A DNA stretch of 64,000 nucleotides. Source: Forficula auricularia. Its lineage: Eukaryota > Arthropoda > Insecta > Dermaptera > Forficulidae. The stretch is taken from positions 62,001 to 126,000 of the forward strand of contig JALMQS010000903.1 in assembly GCA_024734495.1 (NCBI GenBank), read 5' to 3'. The notes beneath the pieces are model-generated. The model searched no databases, had not been told where the DNA came from, and was given only the letters and a program-made list of their open reading frames with translations. Shown here in pieces: positions 11,250 through 22,938 of this stretch. Made by a program: the position numbers and the translations under genes. Every line of letters begins with the position of its first letter. The stretch's first letter is position 1.

Positions 11250-12235
11250 AATTTATTTCTTTGAGTCTATACTATGTAGTCTCGAAGGTTTGAACTTTAT
11301 CTTCAATGTCTTTTTATTTATCTGTTATTTCTCATGAGTTCTAATGCACGGTTGGATTTAGATAAATTCGATTTGTCATTAATAACAAACAGGTCACTGA
11401 ACAAACAACAAATCTTTTCAATTAAAGTTATAAGTTCATTATTAAACCCCCCATACACACTTAAAATTGTTGTCCAACTTGGTTGTGTTGAAGTTCAAGT
11501 TGAACAGTGTATGACCAGATTGAGAGACTAAATCGAAGTTGAACAACCAGGTTGATGAATATCAAAATAGTCTTTATAATTTTGGGCTGAGTCTGGTTGG
11601 ACAACAAGTTGTTCTATGTATGTGGGGCTTTAGTTTGCAATTCGTATTTTTCACAACGTTCTGGGTTTTTTAAAACATGAAACGCGCAGTTCTAACAGCA
11701 ATGACTTTGATTGGATCTAACGATATCATTATTCATCCGTTGATGAATGATTAATTGGAATATGAAACGTGAAATCAACTAGAAAATTTTCTCGAATTAG
11801 CATGGAAAAAATAAATAGTACCTAGGTCATCAATCTGACCACCCAAAGAGTTTTAGTTGTTGTGACAACTAAAGTACCCTCTCCTCGTCAAACTAAACAT
11901 GAAAATTGTAACATAAATTTATTCGCTACTTAATCTCTTACATGAAAAGCTACTTATTCACACACACACTCTTGCACACAACCACCATTTACAATTTAGA
12001 TTATGTTCATTTACTTTAACTACATACAGAGAATTAATGTAAATTATTTTTAAATGTATCTAAACCTATTCTTGTTTTAATTAATAAATGAAAAAATTAT
12101 TAATTTAACAAATTGCATGTCATTTCGAGATTAATTCCGTTGAAAAGTAAAACCTTGTTGTCGACGCAGTCTGTCTGTATTGAATTTGCCCTATCATAGA
12201 TAAGCCCCAAGGCTTCCTCTGCCATATTTGTATGA
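11250..12235. other. Interior of inverted repeat, unassigned
   Basis: AT-rich. Around 11430-11620 runs a series of ttgttgtccaacttggttg / caagttgaacagtgtatgac words with partial dyad symmetry (reversed as gttggacaacaagttg). No gene recognised. Confidence 0.35.
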
Positions 12236-12239
12236 ATAT

Positions 12240-13080
12240 AGAATGAACGAGCTCATCGTGCGTGCCGAGAGCGCCCCTCCAACTCGGCCCTCCGGAGCTG
12301 AGTGCCCTGGCGGGCTGCGTCTCGGTCCAAAAATTTTATTCCTCTTGAAAAACCACACTCCAAATGTATACCTGTAAACTTCTGAAATACATAGCCTCTT
12401 AAAAATTTCGCCTCATTTTCGTCCTGACACAGCTACAGAAATTAGGCTCTAGATATGAATCTGGAAGTATTTTTTTTTCTATAATCTAGAGCATTGTGAT
12501 ATTTTTTTTGTGGAAATATGTAGATTTATTTAAATAAGTGGTATCGTGTGAGGAGGAGAATTATATTATATCATTTTTTTAAATTTGGGATCGATAATCG
12601 ATATAAGGCTCCAAATATTTAAAAGAGATCAGGTGTTGTTTGTATGACAGGCTGCTCCATCCAGTATTGCAATGAGAAACTCATATGAGCATGCGTGTCT
12701 TAAGTCGTTTAATTTTGTAAAAATCAAAAAATAAGAATAACAAAATTTAGATTTTTAAAAAATTATAAAAAAGTGGCAAATTATTAAAAAATAAACAAAT
12801 AATATATAAATTGAATAAGTTGTGATTGATTTCTTTCTCTGTGCTCAAAGAAAAGCGAATCGAATATTTAATTTTTGAGTGGTGAAGGGGGGGGGGTAAT
12901 AATTATCAATATATTTAATGTTTCTTAACTTAAAATCAATTGGAGTCTTTCATTTCGAAATTTGAGTCAAAATTACGATTATATTTCAAATTTGCCGCAA
13001 ATATACCGATGGCGCTCTCTCTCGGCAGCATTACGTCAGCGTTGCGGCAAATTAATCTAGACAAATATATATAGTATATG
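12240..13080. repeat. Right arm of the ~5-kb inverted repeat
   Basis: Reverse complement of 8140-8965. The inner end is GC-rich (gccctccggagctgagtgcc) and the outer end reads tctagacaaatatatatagt. A 12-nt G-run at about 12885 replaces a C-rich patch in the left arm. Confidence 0.85.
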
Positions 13081-13104
13081 AATGCGCATATAATTTATTC
13101 TTTC

Positions 13105-13736
13105 TTAAGGCAGTTGTTTTTGAAATTTATGAACAATATAGTTCCGGAGATATTAAATTCCAAAGATAGAGTTTTTCAGACTCTTATACATTGCACTATA
13201 CGGGATATCGGAAAATTTACATATATATTTAATTCTAATTAAGAAACCCTTCTTACCATTTTTATCAAAAACTAAATCAACATTAAACCATAACCAATAC
13301 AATTTTGATTCATAGTTACAACACAGTTTCTGAGATAATAATGAATAAATAATGAAAAATTTACACTAAAAACAATTTGGCAACAGCGCATTTATTTAAG
13401 CAGCGAAGATCTATAAAGCGCGCATGCGCTAGATTTTTTTCAAAATTATAATTTTCATAAGGTGTAACGTAGGGTTGATTACATTTGTTAAAAAATAACA
13501 AAATGAATTTTATAGAAATAAATCGAACTTTAAAATGTATTTTATCTGTCATTTTAATATAAAAATATTCAATCTCTTACAATGGTGCCAGATTTGTCAA
13601 AGGAGTACTGGATTGACTAGAATCGGTACATAAACAGCAAAAAGTTTTGGGCTTATGAATTATGAATCCTTATTGTCTGTTCTATATACTGTAGCATTAA
13701 CTTTTTGCTAGTATTGTCGCGAAACAATTACCTTAA
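13105..13736. mobile_element. TTAA-flanked MITE type II, copy 1
   Basis: TTAA borders, left TIR GGCAGTTGTTTTTG and right TIR CGCGAAACAATTACC. The interior shares aacaatatagttccggagat, agtttttcagactcttatac and cagcaaaaagttttgggctt with the copy at 28381-29070. Ends resemble type I but the interior is unrelated, so both probably used one transposase. Confidence 0.8.
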
Positions 13737-13739
13737 GTG

Positions 13740-14420
13740 ACTGAAGATTTAATCAAACAATTTCAAATTTATTTACTTTGTATAGAGTTTTAATTTATTA
13801 CTTCATCAATCTGTTCCATAAATTTAATTTAATATTGTTGGGAATATGTAAGTCTTATCAACTCTAGGATAGTAGTTAACTACGATTTTTTTATTCGGAA
13901 GCAATCAACTCGCAATTATAAATTAAATCTGATGACACTTTATAATGCAAATGGAATTTTTAATGGTATCATGATGAAATTAAAAAAAAAGGACATGACA
14001 TTCATTAAAATTTATTTCCAGTTTGTTTGTTTGTTTTTTTATTTATTTTTTTTATTTAATGTTGAGTCAAAATTCAGTAAATAAAAATTAATTAAAAAAA
14101 TATTTACTTGATGAATAATAAATTAATCACGAGACATTTTGACTTTGTAAATTTATATTGAATTTTCAAAACATACCTTTCTCCTTTTGGCGTTCTTTCG
14201 TGTATCCATGTCATTAAAAATAGGCTCTTTACTTATTCATAGTATTTTTGTTACAATATTTGTCTCTTGAGGATACTTATTAATTTATTTCATTCACATA
14301 TTTTTTATTGTCCAAAGAAAAATGGATATAATAAATAGTAGTTCTACTTCTACTCAGATATGAGTGCTTATGATTGAATATTTTAGGTTGTTTTTATCCC
14401 ACTTGTTCCCTTCTCTTATT
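13740..14420. other. AT-rich, nothing recognised
   Basis: Poly-T and poly-A rich sequence with no sustained frame. Confidence 0.4.
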
Positions 14421-14423
14421 CAT

Positions 14424-14870
14424 TATAAAATAAATAAATAAATCTTTATTCCTCGACCTGCTTAGAGGCACAAGTCCTCGGTGGCTAGGTCCTCCAAACA
14501 TCAATCAAATCTAGGTACAATACATTAACAAACATTAATACAAATTAACTACAACAATTTAACAAATAATAAACAAGTATAAAAAAGAAAAAAAAAGAAA
14601 AAAAAGCAAGTGACGCATTAGCCATCCCGGCATTTTCCATAAGTTGTTAAGGAAACCTGGTCAAAACCTTAACAAGGATGGTATGACTCTCTCTATCTCT
14701 AGCTAATCTCTGCTTGTGAGAACTAAATTAAATTTTGTACAACTCTAGGACTTTAAGACTTGACAAACTTTATAATTGATTTAATCATATTATAATCCCA
14801 AGTAATAATAAATAGACTATTCCACAAATTAATGCCAGATCGAAATGAATGCAAACCTTCATATTAATAT
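14424..14870 (-). mobile_element. LINE 3' end fragment (minus)
   Basis: On the minus strand an open stretch reads GLHSFRSGINLWNSLF, resembling the C-terminal LWNSLP-type tail of non-LTR retrotransposon reverse transcriptases. A 3' UTR follows, then a tail of aataaagattt(attt)n. The same 3' UTR is on the + strand at 50880-51750. It is 5'-truncated, as is usual for LINE insertions. Confidence 0.65.
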
Positions 14871-14876
14871 CTGAAC

Positions 14877-15755
14877 GGCAATTCTACGGTAACTTTGACG
14901 CCGCGATCTGACGATGGATTCTTATAGTACTTACCAAAATAAGACGAAATGAAGAATACCATTTTTCGAGATTTCGCTTAGTTTTCGAGATATCCAGTTT
15001 AAAAAATACTGTTTTTTGTATTTATTTTATTTTAGTTTTCAATTGTTTTTTATTGAAACCTTGCAAACCGTAGTATCACGGGTCCCGTGTGGCGCCGCTA
15101 CTGACGACGGATTCTTTTAGAAAATAAATATTATTTAAAAAATTAGTAAATGCCCAAAAAATTCGAATATGTAAAAGTCGTTGCCGGTTAAAAATATATT
15201 CAATTGACGTTAGCCAACCTAATTGCCTAAATGCCAGCCCGAAATGAAGATATACGAGCCGAACCTAGCCAAACTGAATATATCTTAGCCGAACCTTTCA
15301 AAGTTTGATCGGGAACCCATTTTTTTATATAAATGAACCGAGATGATCAATAAAACCGAACCTGCTGAAAAGTTCTAAAAGTGAAAATTGCCAACGCCCA
15401 CTGGCGTTCACTTGAGACAATTTGAGACTTATCACGGTCCATAAACTCAATTTCAGTTCAAATTTGTAGTTTAAAATTTTATTTTTACTTTCCTACTTCT
15501 TTTGTCAGTTCTAAAAGATCAGATAGCGGCGCCATACGGGACCAGTGATACTACGGTTTCCAAGGTTTCAATAAAAAAAATAAATGAAAAATAAAAGAAA
15601 ATAAATACAAAAAATACTATTTTTTAAACTGGATATCTCGAAAACTAAGCGAAATCTCAAAAAATGGTATTCTTCATTTTCGTCTTATTTTGGTGAGTAT
15701 TATAAGAATCCATCGTCAGATCGCGGCGCCACAGTTACCGTAGAATCCCCGAATT
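14877..15755. repeat. Foldback element, arms about 230 bp
   Basis: The left arm begins near attctacggtaactttgac and includes gcgatctgacgatggattc and ccagtttaaaaaatactgtt. The right arm at 15500-15750 is its reverse complement, including ttttaaactggatatctcg and gaatccatcgtcagatcgc. An inner pair (gtagtatcacgggtcccgt / acgggaccagtgatactac) extends the arms. A fragment of the family is at 47395-47480. Confidence 0.85.
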
Positions 15756-15759
15756 AACT

Positions 15760-17100
15760 TGTAGGAACCAGAACTGGTTTCAGCATGTATACTTCTAGTC
15801 CCAACCCTGGATTGACTACCCCTTTCAACCATATTATCAAAAAAAACTATTTTAAAAATAAACAAAATATATATTTTAACAACGAAGAGATTTCCTTATT
15901 CCAGCCTAATTTCAAAACCAACCCTTACTTTTCCTATCTCTAAATGGAAAAAGAGGTTAACCCTCTCCCCAAAAGAGACAAAAAAAGAACTAATAAAAAC
16001 CTACCAAAAAGCTTAAAATTTGTAAGACAGCTTTTTGTTTACCCACCAGACTTCAAAGAAACCTAAAAAAAAGCAGTGGTTTTCTATAGAGTTATTAGAG
16101 AATAGACAGGTCAAATGCAGAGGCTTTTGGGGGAAATTTCTTTCTATTTTTTGAAAATTTTTTGCCCAAATTTTACAATGATTTAAAAATAGGGAAAATT
16201 TTATTTTTTGTTTATCAAAAAAAAAACGAAAAATTTTCTTTAGTTTTTCGATAATATAAGTATACCCATAACATAAAAAAATCTTCAATTTCATTTTTTT
16301 TTTGTTTAACGTAGATAAAATAATAAGGTATGCTCTTGGATAAAATATTAATATATTAAAAAAAAAAGAAGAAAAACGACAACACGACACATTATAGAGT
16401 ATAAACATTCTACTAGTACAAAAAATTTTAATTTTATTTTGGAGGCAATCAGGTTAAAAAGATTAAGAACCTCTTATTTATTTATAGATGTATAAGGGGG
16501 TTCGTGAATGTTATCATTTTTATAAGGAACATTCTCAAATTTTTACCATCGAATCATTGATGCATTAAATATTTATTTCCGAAATTTGAAGTTGATTGTC
16601 TGTCCCATTACCGAGAAATAAATTATTGAAAATTATCCTGTTAACATGGAAGTAATGGGCCGAGCTTTTAAAAGGACTTAACTTCTATTCAAAATTATAC
16701 CATTTTCAACAAATTTACACAGATAGAAATAATTCAACTTTTATGAATCGAATGAAACATTTTTCAATAGATTTGAGCTGTCTGGATTAATTAGTTGTTC
16801 ATAAATGTAAAAATAAAATGTTATTAACAGCCAACAGAACTAACAAATACCACAATGTGTAGAATCCCAACTCAATTGTCTTGAAATCGTATTATCTGTT
16901 AAATAAATGTTTTTATAATGAGAAAAAATTTATCTCAATATTTTTTATTAATATTATCAAAACAAAGATTTTTATTCGAAATTAACATCATTATTATCAA
17001 TTTTATTATTGAAAAAATTAGGCAGAAGTTGTCACTCTGCAGAAATACAAATGATTTTTTCAAACATCAACCAGATAAGATAAGCTCTCCCGAACTCCCT
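15760..17100. other. AT-rich low-complexity stretch
   Basis: A 131-codon minus frame at 16013-16408 is composed almost only of Phe, Lys, Ile, Asn and Leu from A/T runs, and I do not regard it as a gene. Nothing else recognised. Confidence 0.45.
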
Positions 17101-17105
17101 TAAGG

Positions 17106-17420
17106 CTGTGGCGTCGCCAGCTTTTACTTTTCGCTTGAGGGGACTTGCGGCAGAAAAATTTCGATGGCAGGTATAAATGTGCATTATTTCGGATAAATCA
17201 GATTTTTGTATAATTTAGATACGTATTCTTTTAATAGTTTAGGTATAATATAATTATTATATTTTTATTATATAAAAAAGTCTATAATATTCAAAGCGAT
17301 TATTTTTATTTTATCAGCTCGGTTTTTCAATATTTTTTGCTTAAATGCTTAATTTGGAGTTAGGCGAAAACAATTAGGTTAGGAACTCGCTCAACGCGTC
17401 CACCCCTGGCACCGCCAATG
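17106..17420. mobile_element. hAT-like MITE with CAGTGGYGGCGCC ends, diverged copy
   Basis: Ends CTGTGGCGTCGCCAG and cctggcaccgccaatg. The interior (gtgcattatttc, cagatttttgtataatttag, tcggtttttcaatattttttgc) aligns with the better preserved copy at 19581-19880. Confidence 0.7.
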
Positions 17421-17569
17421 CTAATTCGAAAAATAGGAAATGAGCCCATATGGAGAGGCCGTCAAATTTTAAACATTATGAAAAATATTCATTTAACAAG
17501 GACGCCCTGTAGGGTAGGCTAGTACTCCCATAGGCGTCATTTGGTTGCATAGCTACAGGCGGACAGCTT

Positions 17570-17705
17570 TCCTTTATTATAAATCCCGTTTCAAACTTTT
17601 AAGGGCATCGATTCCTTCCATACAGAAGTTGAAAACTGAAATTAAATTTGTTCACCGCGGATATACAAGCCCTCAAATTGTCAAGACCCGGGAGGCGATT
17701 ATAAT
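17570..17705 (+). repeat. Interspersed repeat with GGGCATCGATTCC core, copy 2
   Basis: Contains aagggcatcgattccttcca then gaaattaaatttg, tcaagacccgggag and aatacttac, paralleling 360-480. Confidence 0.75.
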
Positions 17706-17728
17706 ACTTACACATTATATTTTTAAAA

Positions 17729-17840
17729 TATAAAACTAAAGATTTGAGCATCTTCTATTTGAAAATAGTTGGATTGTTTTTCAAAAAATCAGCTCAGGTT
17801 CAGATTAACAAATAAAGATGCTCAAATCTTTAGTTTTATA
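17729..17840. repeat. 26-bp perfect inverted repeat
   Basis: tataaaactaaagatttgag plus catctt at 17729-17754 is exactly reverse-complemented at 17815-17840, with about 60 nt between. It may be a small foldback or MITE. Confidence 0.8.
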
Positions 17841-17899
17841 CTTAATAACAAGTCTTGTATGAAAAACTTTTTTCATTTTGCTAAATGTTTTATTGAGAT

Positions 17900-19164
17900 G
17901 CTTGCAAAGAGTTCGTACGGAGTTTCAATAGATGGAGTTATGAGCGTCGTAACTTGTTGTCATTAATGACTACACCTACCTTATATATCCTTGAAAGGTA
18001 GCGTTTCAGCTTTGCAAAAAAATCATTTGTTTTCATACAAACTGCTTCGATAAATATCACTTTAAAAATGAATATCGATAAAGTGCATTTACGGCATGTT
18101 ATGCTTATAAGTTTCGGAAGGAATAAGCGTTGCATTGCGCAGCCGTGAAAAACATCCAAGATGTTTATCAGGATCAAGCACCAGCTAAAGGAACTGTGGA
18201 AAAATGGTTTGCTAAATTTCGGCGCGGAGAATTTAACCTTGGAAGGCGAGCCACGCTCTGGTCGACCTTCTGACATTGATGACGATGTTTTGCGTACTTT
18301 AGTGCTCAATAACCCGCGAATTTCAACAGAAGAAGTGCTACAGCACTAAACGTTGACAGATCAACCGCTTTTCTGGCGTTTAAAAAGATGGGATTCGATT
18401 TGGACTCGATATATAGGTGCCCCATTTGCTGACCGAGAAGAACAAAATCAAACGTTTCTGCGGCCGTTTCTTTAGTCAGGCAGCTCAATAACGAGTCGTT
18501 TTTGGATCGATTAGTGACGGGCTATGAGAAATGGGTCATCTACAACAATGTTCAGCGTAAACGGACATGGAAACATCCAGGTGAGCATGTTCGCAATGCC
18601 AAAGGCCAGTTTACACCCGATGAAGGTGATGCTCTCAGTTTGGTGAGATTGGAAGGCATAATCTATTTTGAGCTTCTCCTGCTGACGAAACGATTGATTC
18701 GGACAAGTACTGTCGCCAATTAACCAATTTGAATCGAGAAATCAAAGAGAAACGTCCGATTTTGTCAAATCGCAAGGGAGTCATCTTTCATCAGGACAAC
18801 GCCAGACCACACGTTTCGAAAAAGACTTGTGTGCAAGCTGGAGAGCCTGCATGGGATGTCCTAACGCATCCACAGTATTCTCCTGATATCGCACCATCTG
18901 ACTATCACTTGTTCCGGTCATTGCAAAATTATTTAAATGGAAAAAACTTTGACTCTTTAGAGGCCTTGTAAAAACGGCGTGTCTTCGTTCTTCGAATCTA
19001 AACTGCGCAATTTTTATGATCGAGGCATCCGTCTGCTGCCAGAACGTTGGAAAAAGATTATAGAAAACGATGGAGAATATATCATTGATTGAATAAAGAT
19101 TTTTGTTTGCCTAATCGCTGTGTGACTTTTACTCACAACTCCGCACGAACTTTCGCACGCACCC
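17900..19164 (+). mobile_element. mariner element 1, near full length
   Basis: The 5' end gcaaagagttcgtacggagtt is inverted at the 3' end as aactccgcacgaactttcgc, giving a ~1.27-kb element, the usual mariner size. It contains one decayed transposase gene. Terminal match of about 20 bp with three or four differences. Confidence 0.8.
18068..19092 (+). pseudogene. mariner 1 transposase (DD34D), inactivated
   Basis: Starts MNIDKVHLRHVML and ends GEYIID-stop, the two ends of a full mariner transposase, so it spans about 1025 of the usual ~1040 nt. Recognisable blocks are the N-terminal domain with KNIQDVYQD and KWFAKFRRGEFNL, EPRSGRPSDIDDDVLRTLV, RLVTGYEKWV, GVIFHQDNARPHVSKK and HPQYSPDIAPSDYHLFRSLQ, then LPERW near the end. 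The second and third catalytic Asp codons are at 18795 and 18900, exactly 34 residues apart. The first catalytic Asp is Tyr (codon 18523-18525). Several frameshifts and stops separate the blocks. It is dead, of a family distinct from the other three mariners here. Confidence 0.92.
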
Positions 19165-19224
19165 AATAATTTCCGTTTATAATAATGAAGTGAAAAGTTT
19201 CTGTGCTTATATCTTATATTGCGA

Positions 19225-19325
19225 TTCAGAGAAAGGTTTTTTGTCTCGAGGGTGTGAGCTGACTGCCCGGAAAGTTCTCAGGTTCAACTCCTGGGATGAA
19301 TTCCCTCTGATATCACAATTTAATA
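19225..19325 (+). mobile_element. tRNA-like SINE head (tentative)
   Basis: An RNA polymerase III B-box-like ggttcaactcc at 19281-19291 follows gagctgactgcccggaaag, 20-odd bases upstream. The pattern resembles the minus-strand element at 63664-63752 (gcccggagagcg...GGTTCGACTCC). It does not fold as a normal tRNA. Confidence 0.45.
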
Positions 19326-19580
19326 ATATTTCTACCAAAATCTTAGAATTTGTCATAAAAATTAAATTCTTTCTCCATTATATTTTTATTACATTAATGT
19401 AAAGTAAAATAAATGATCCCGGAACTTTAACATTTTCTTTTGAATGAATACTGCTCTTGGATAACATACATTTCGAATTTTAATCGAATCAATAAAATTA
19501 TATAGACTGTTTTTAGCGTTTTTAAAATGGTAGTTTTTATAAGAGGTTAGTTATTTAGCACATTGTGCATATCTAATTAG

Positions 19581-19880
19581 CAGTGGCGGCGCCACGTTTT
19601 TTTCTTTTCGGTTGGCGAAGCCAGGCAAGAAAAAAATTTGGAAGTGGGCACCAAAAATGTGCATTATTTCTGGTAATTCAGATTTTTGTATAGTTTAGAT
19701 ATTCTTTTCTAATTAGGTATAATGTATATTTTAATGTATTTTTATTATATAAAGCAATGCTTTACATGCTTTTAATTTATAAACTCGGGTTTTCAATATT
19801 TTTTGCTTAATTTAGGAGGCTGGGCGAGAACAATTCAGGTTAGCCGCTCGCCTAACGCGTTAACCCTGGCGCCACCACTG
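19581..19880. mobile_element. hAT-like MITE, CAGTGGCGGCGCC ends, 300 bp
   Basis: Starts cagtggcggcgccac and ends with the reverse complement of CAGTGGTGGCGCCAGGG. The flanks ctaattag and aacaagaa do not match, so a target duplication is not demonstrated. No coding frame. Confidence 0.75.
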
Positions 19881-20034
19881 AACAAGAATCATAAGCTATT
19901 GTTTTATAAAAAGTGTGCGCAAATTTATGTTTACATTCTTACATGCAAAAGAACAAAAGAGTAAACACCCGAAGCATATGCATATTTTATAAAAAAAGTT
20001 CTCTGTATCCCTTTTTAAATATAATTCAACAGTA

Positions 20035-20220
20035 CCTGGAGCCGGCGAGCGATGCATGGTAAGCCCTGACCCCCACTACTACACCCCCACTCTGCCCCAC
20101 CCCACCCCAACCGCGCCTCCCACCCCGGATCCCCACATCCACCCCACCCCGCACCCAGTTTTTGCATTTCTAGCTTTCTAGTGGTCCACATATTATGTGT
20201 ATATTTGTTTACTCGTACAC
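20035..20220 (-). mobile_element. Helitron 3' portion fragment (minus)
   Basis: On the minus strand the sequence passes from the body (ccactagaaagctagaaatgcaaaaactgg) into a G-rich tail and ends near gccggctccagg, as in the other Helitron copies. The terminal hairpin is degraded. Confidence 0.6.
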
Positions 20221-20224
20221 CAAT

Positions 20225-21285
20225 TTGCTCACATTCGTTCATATTGATAAACATTATAAAAAATAAATAGGAAAATAATAATAAAAAAATAATCGTATAG
20301 GATCTGAAATAAAAACATAAAATTAAATAAGATTTTGTTTCCAAGTTATATAAAAAAGCCACTTCAACCACTTTATTTGTAAACACACCTGTAATGTTAT
20401 GATTTAGACACCTGTTAATTAAAAACAAACAAAAATTCCTAATTTTAATATAATATATTAATATTTGCTATAACCTATTTAATTGGGTTTTAAAATTAAA
20501 AAAACACATTTAAAAATAAAAGATAATTGAAAAAAAAATGTAAATAAATTTTTTATTGAAATTTTCATCTATTAATAATTACTTTAATTAAAGAAAAGAT
20601 CAATTAAGATTAAATTTGTCGAGGTCCAGCACCTAGCCAGATAGTTTTCTCATCCTCAAAGCTTGTTAATAGATTTTGTTTCATCAAAATCGGTAGAGCC
20701 GTTTTCAAAATAGAACTAAGATACATATATATATATATACAAATAAATAAATATATAAATAAATATTATAAACAATTTTTGCTCGTTTAATAAGAGTAGA
20801 TACAGGTTCAATAAAATCCCCCTTTTGTTAATTTTCATGTTAATTTTCTACCCTTGGCTTTTATTCAAATTAAACGACATTTTTAATAAATATATTACTA
20901 ATATTCAAGTCCCTCTTTTCGCTTGTAATATCGTTCAATGAATTCATCTTTACTTTAAACAAATACAAAATTCAATAGACTTGTTTGAACATGTTCTCTC
21001 TCCGTCTTTTCCTTTTTCATATATTCCTTTCGCCCTTTAGGGTGGGCCATTTCTCTTTTGTTAACTCATCTGCAAATCTACGAACGAATTCAATTTCGAG
21101 AATGGATTTTTATATATTTCAAAAAAAAAAAAAATCGGAATATGAATTACTTTCACTTAGGATAAATAGTGAAATTAATATTATATAACACGAAAAAAAT
21201 AAGATATGTTATGATTGAAATTTTTCTTGAAAGAAAAATTATTTATATTAAACTAACCAGAAAAGAGAAGTTAAAAAAAATGTTA
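20225..21285. other. AT-rich, nothing recognised
   Basis: Includes a short TA tract near 20725. No supported gene. Confidence 0.4.
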
Positions 21286-21288
21286 TCT

Positions 21289-21622
21289 GGAGAGAGACGG
21301 ACTGGTAGAAATTTTAATTGAATGTATGGAAGTAGCCCAGGGGTAGTGAGGAAAGAAAAATTACACACATATCATCGGGTGTAATTTATTGGAATCGCTC
21401 TCTCCTTTCAAACCGACGTTTTGAGGATTTTCCCTCCTTCTCAGGGCTTCAAAGGGTCAATGAATGAAACAATTTTTGACCCTTTGAAACCCTGAAGAGG
21501 AGAAAATCCTCAAGCTGATCGGTTTGAAAGGAAAGGAGAGGATTCCTTGCCTATATTATTTGTGTTAATTTTTTCTTTCCTCCTACCCCTGGGCTGCCTT
21601 TCCATTACATTCAATTAAAAAA
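21289..21622. mobile_element. Hammerhead family B foldback, copy 1
   Basis: Left arm: ggagagagacggactggtag, tggaagtagcccaggggtag, gtaatttattggaatc. The right arm is its reverse complement up to 21622. Each arm carries a damaged hammerhead-like core: minus at 21413-21454 (one T lost in CTGA-GA), plus at 21492-21532 (GAAAC changed to aagct). No coding frame. Confidence 0.8.
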
Positions 21623-21624
21623 AA

Positions 21625-22500
21625 TTTACAAATATGTTTCCGCCGTTTTTAATCAAAAATTGGGCATTTATTGTGAAAGAACTCAACCTTAAGTTTTATC
21701 GAAGTATTGTCCATCGCTTTCCCATCTTTCTGGCAGCATACGAATTCCGCTTCTGAAGAATGCTTCATCTTTTGAGGATATCCACGAATCGACCCAATTT
21801 TTGATATCTTCATATGATGTGAAGTGCTGCTCAGTCAGGCCATGATCCATCGATCGAAACAAGTGGTCATCGGAAAGAGTAATGTCTGGTGAATATAGCG
21901 GGTGGGGTAAAACTTCCCAATTGAGTGTTTCCAAATAGGTAGGTTTTGACCGGTTTTGTGGAAAATCGGCGTTCAATGTTTCTCGGCGTCAGTTTACATG
22001 GAATCCAATTTCCTTGTTTTTGAATCATTCCCAATGATTTCAACCGATGTGAAATTGTTTGTTGAGTCACTCCTAATGTATGTGCAAGTTCTACTAGCGT
22101 TTGTCACGAATCTTAGTCTGATAATAGTTTCAATTCCGCGCCTTCGTACACTTTCGGACTTCCGCTACGTTCTTTTTCTTCGATTTCAAATTCACCCTTC
22201 TTAAATTTTTGAAACCACTCACGGCAACTTCTCTCACTTAAAACAGCCTCACCATATAGCAATCGATGCGCCTCGGCTGCTGCTAAATCAAGTTCCCGCA
22301 ATGACGCTTATCCGGCTCAAAACTCGACATATTCGCACACAAAAAATATAATATACTGATGAAAATTCACTAAGATTTCAAGGTTACGTTGTTGACAAAT
22401 ATACAACCTTACGATATTCAAGTTTTACTTCTGACAATTTTAATAATAATTTACTGGTGGGACTAACTTTATCAAACGGAGGAAACTTATGTGTACACCT
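21625..22500 (-). mobile_element. mariner element 2, internally deleted
   Basis: The ends acataagtttcctccgttt (minus-strand start, near 22490) and aatatgtttccgccgttttt (21631-21650, + strand) are imperfect inverted repeats. The element is about 870 bp instead of ~1.28 kb because the transposase centre is gone. It lies directly beside the family B foldback. Confidence 0.85.
21689..22330 (-). pseudogene. mariner 2 transposase, irritans type, centre deleted
   Basis: From ATG at 22330 (MSSFEPDKRH), frames give AAAEAHRLLYGEAVLSERS, CREWFQKFKKGEFEIEEKE, VTQQTISHRLKSLGM and NWIPCKLTPRNIERRF. The frame then jumps to VKTYL. and LNWEVLPHPLYSPDITLSDD, HLFRSM, KNWVDSWISSKDEAFF, GIRMLPERW, GQYF. The segment that should carry the first two catalytic aspartates is missing. 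The third (SDDHLF) remains. Frameshifts are present. The blocks match the irritans subfamily. Non-functional. Confidence 0.92.
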
Positions 22501-22504
22501 ATTA

Positions 22505-22935
22505 ATAATTTAAAATTATTCTTACATTTTTTGGAGAATGATTTTAAGATCTAAATCTATTTTAGGAAATTAGATATATAAATTAAAACCACCGCTTAAA
22601 AGAGTTTTTATTTTTTGCTGCAGAGTAGCAGGCGGAGTTGTTAATTCATGGGGAGAAGCAACAGAGACAGTCCAACCAAACAATCAACATATATATACAC
22701 AAATAGATATTTTATTTATGTGTGTATGTCTATTTACATCGAAGCAGAGGACAACCTTTTTGTTTCTCTCTATAAAACCCACCCTCTTCGAAAAACTAAT
22801 TAACTAAGTGATTTCAATCCGAAATTTTTCGTTCTATAAACAACTTTTAATGTATACTAATATATGTATAAATATATTATTTTTCCTAGCCTTGATTGGA
22901 TCTCGATAAAAAAGCGAAAATTAAGAATGCAAGTT
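22505..22935. other. AT-rich with GCAGAGTAGCAG motif
   Basis: Near 22618-22650 is gcagagtagcaggcggagttgttaattcatg in two blocks, a variant of the recurrent GCCGAGAGTAGCAGAGTTGTT motif. Otherwise unassigned. Confidence 0.4.
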
Positions 22936-22938
22936 TAT

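Noticed and set aside
16013..16408. 131-codon minus ORF
   Set aside because: Built from A/T runs giving Phe, Lys, Ile and Leu; no domain, no neighbouring exon signals.
20015..20428. 137-codon minus ORF
   Set aside because: Half is low-complexity AT sequence and half is Helitron tail; not a gene.
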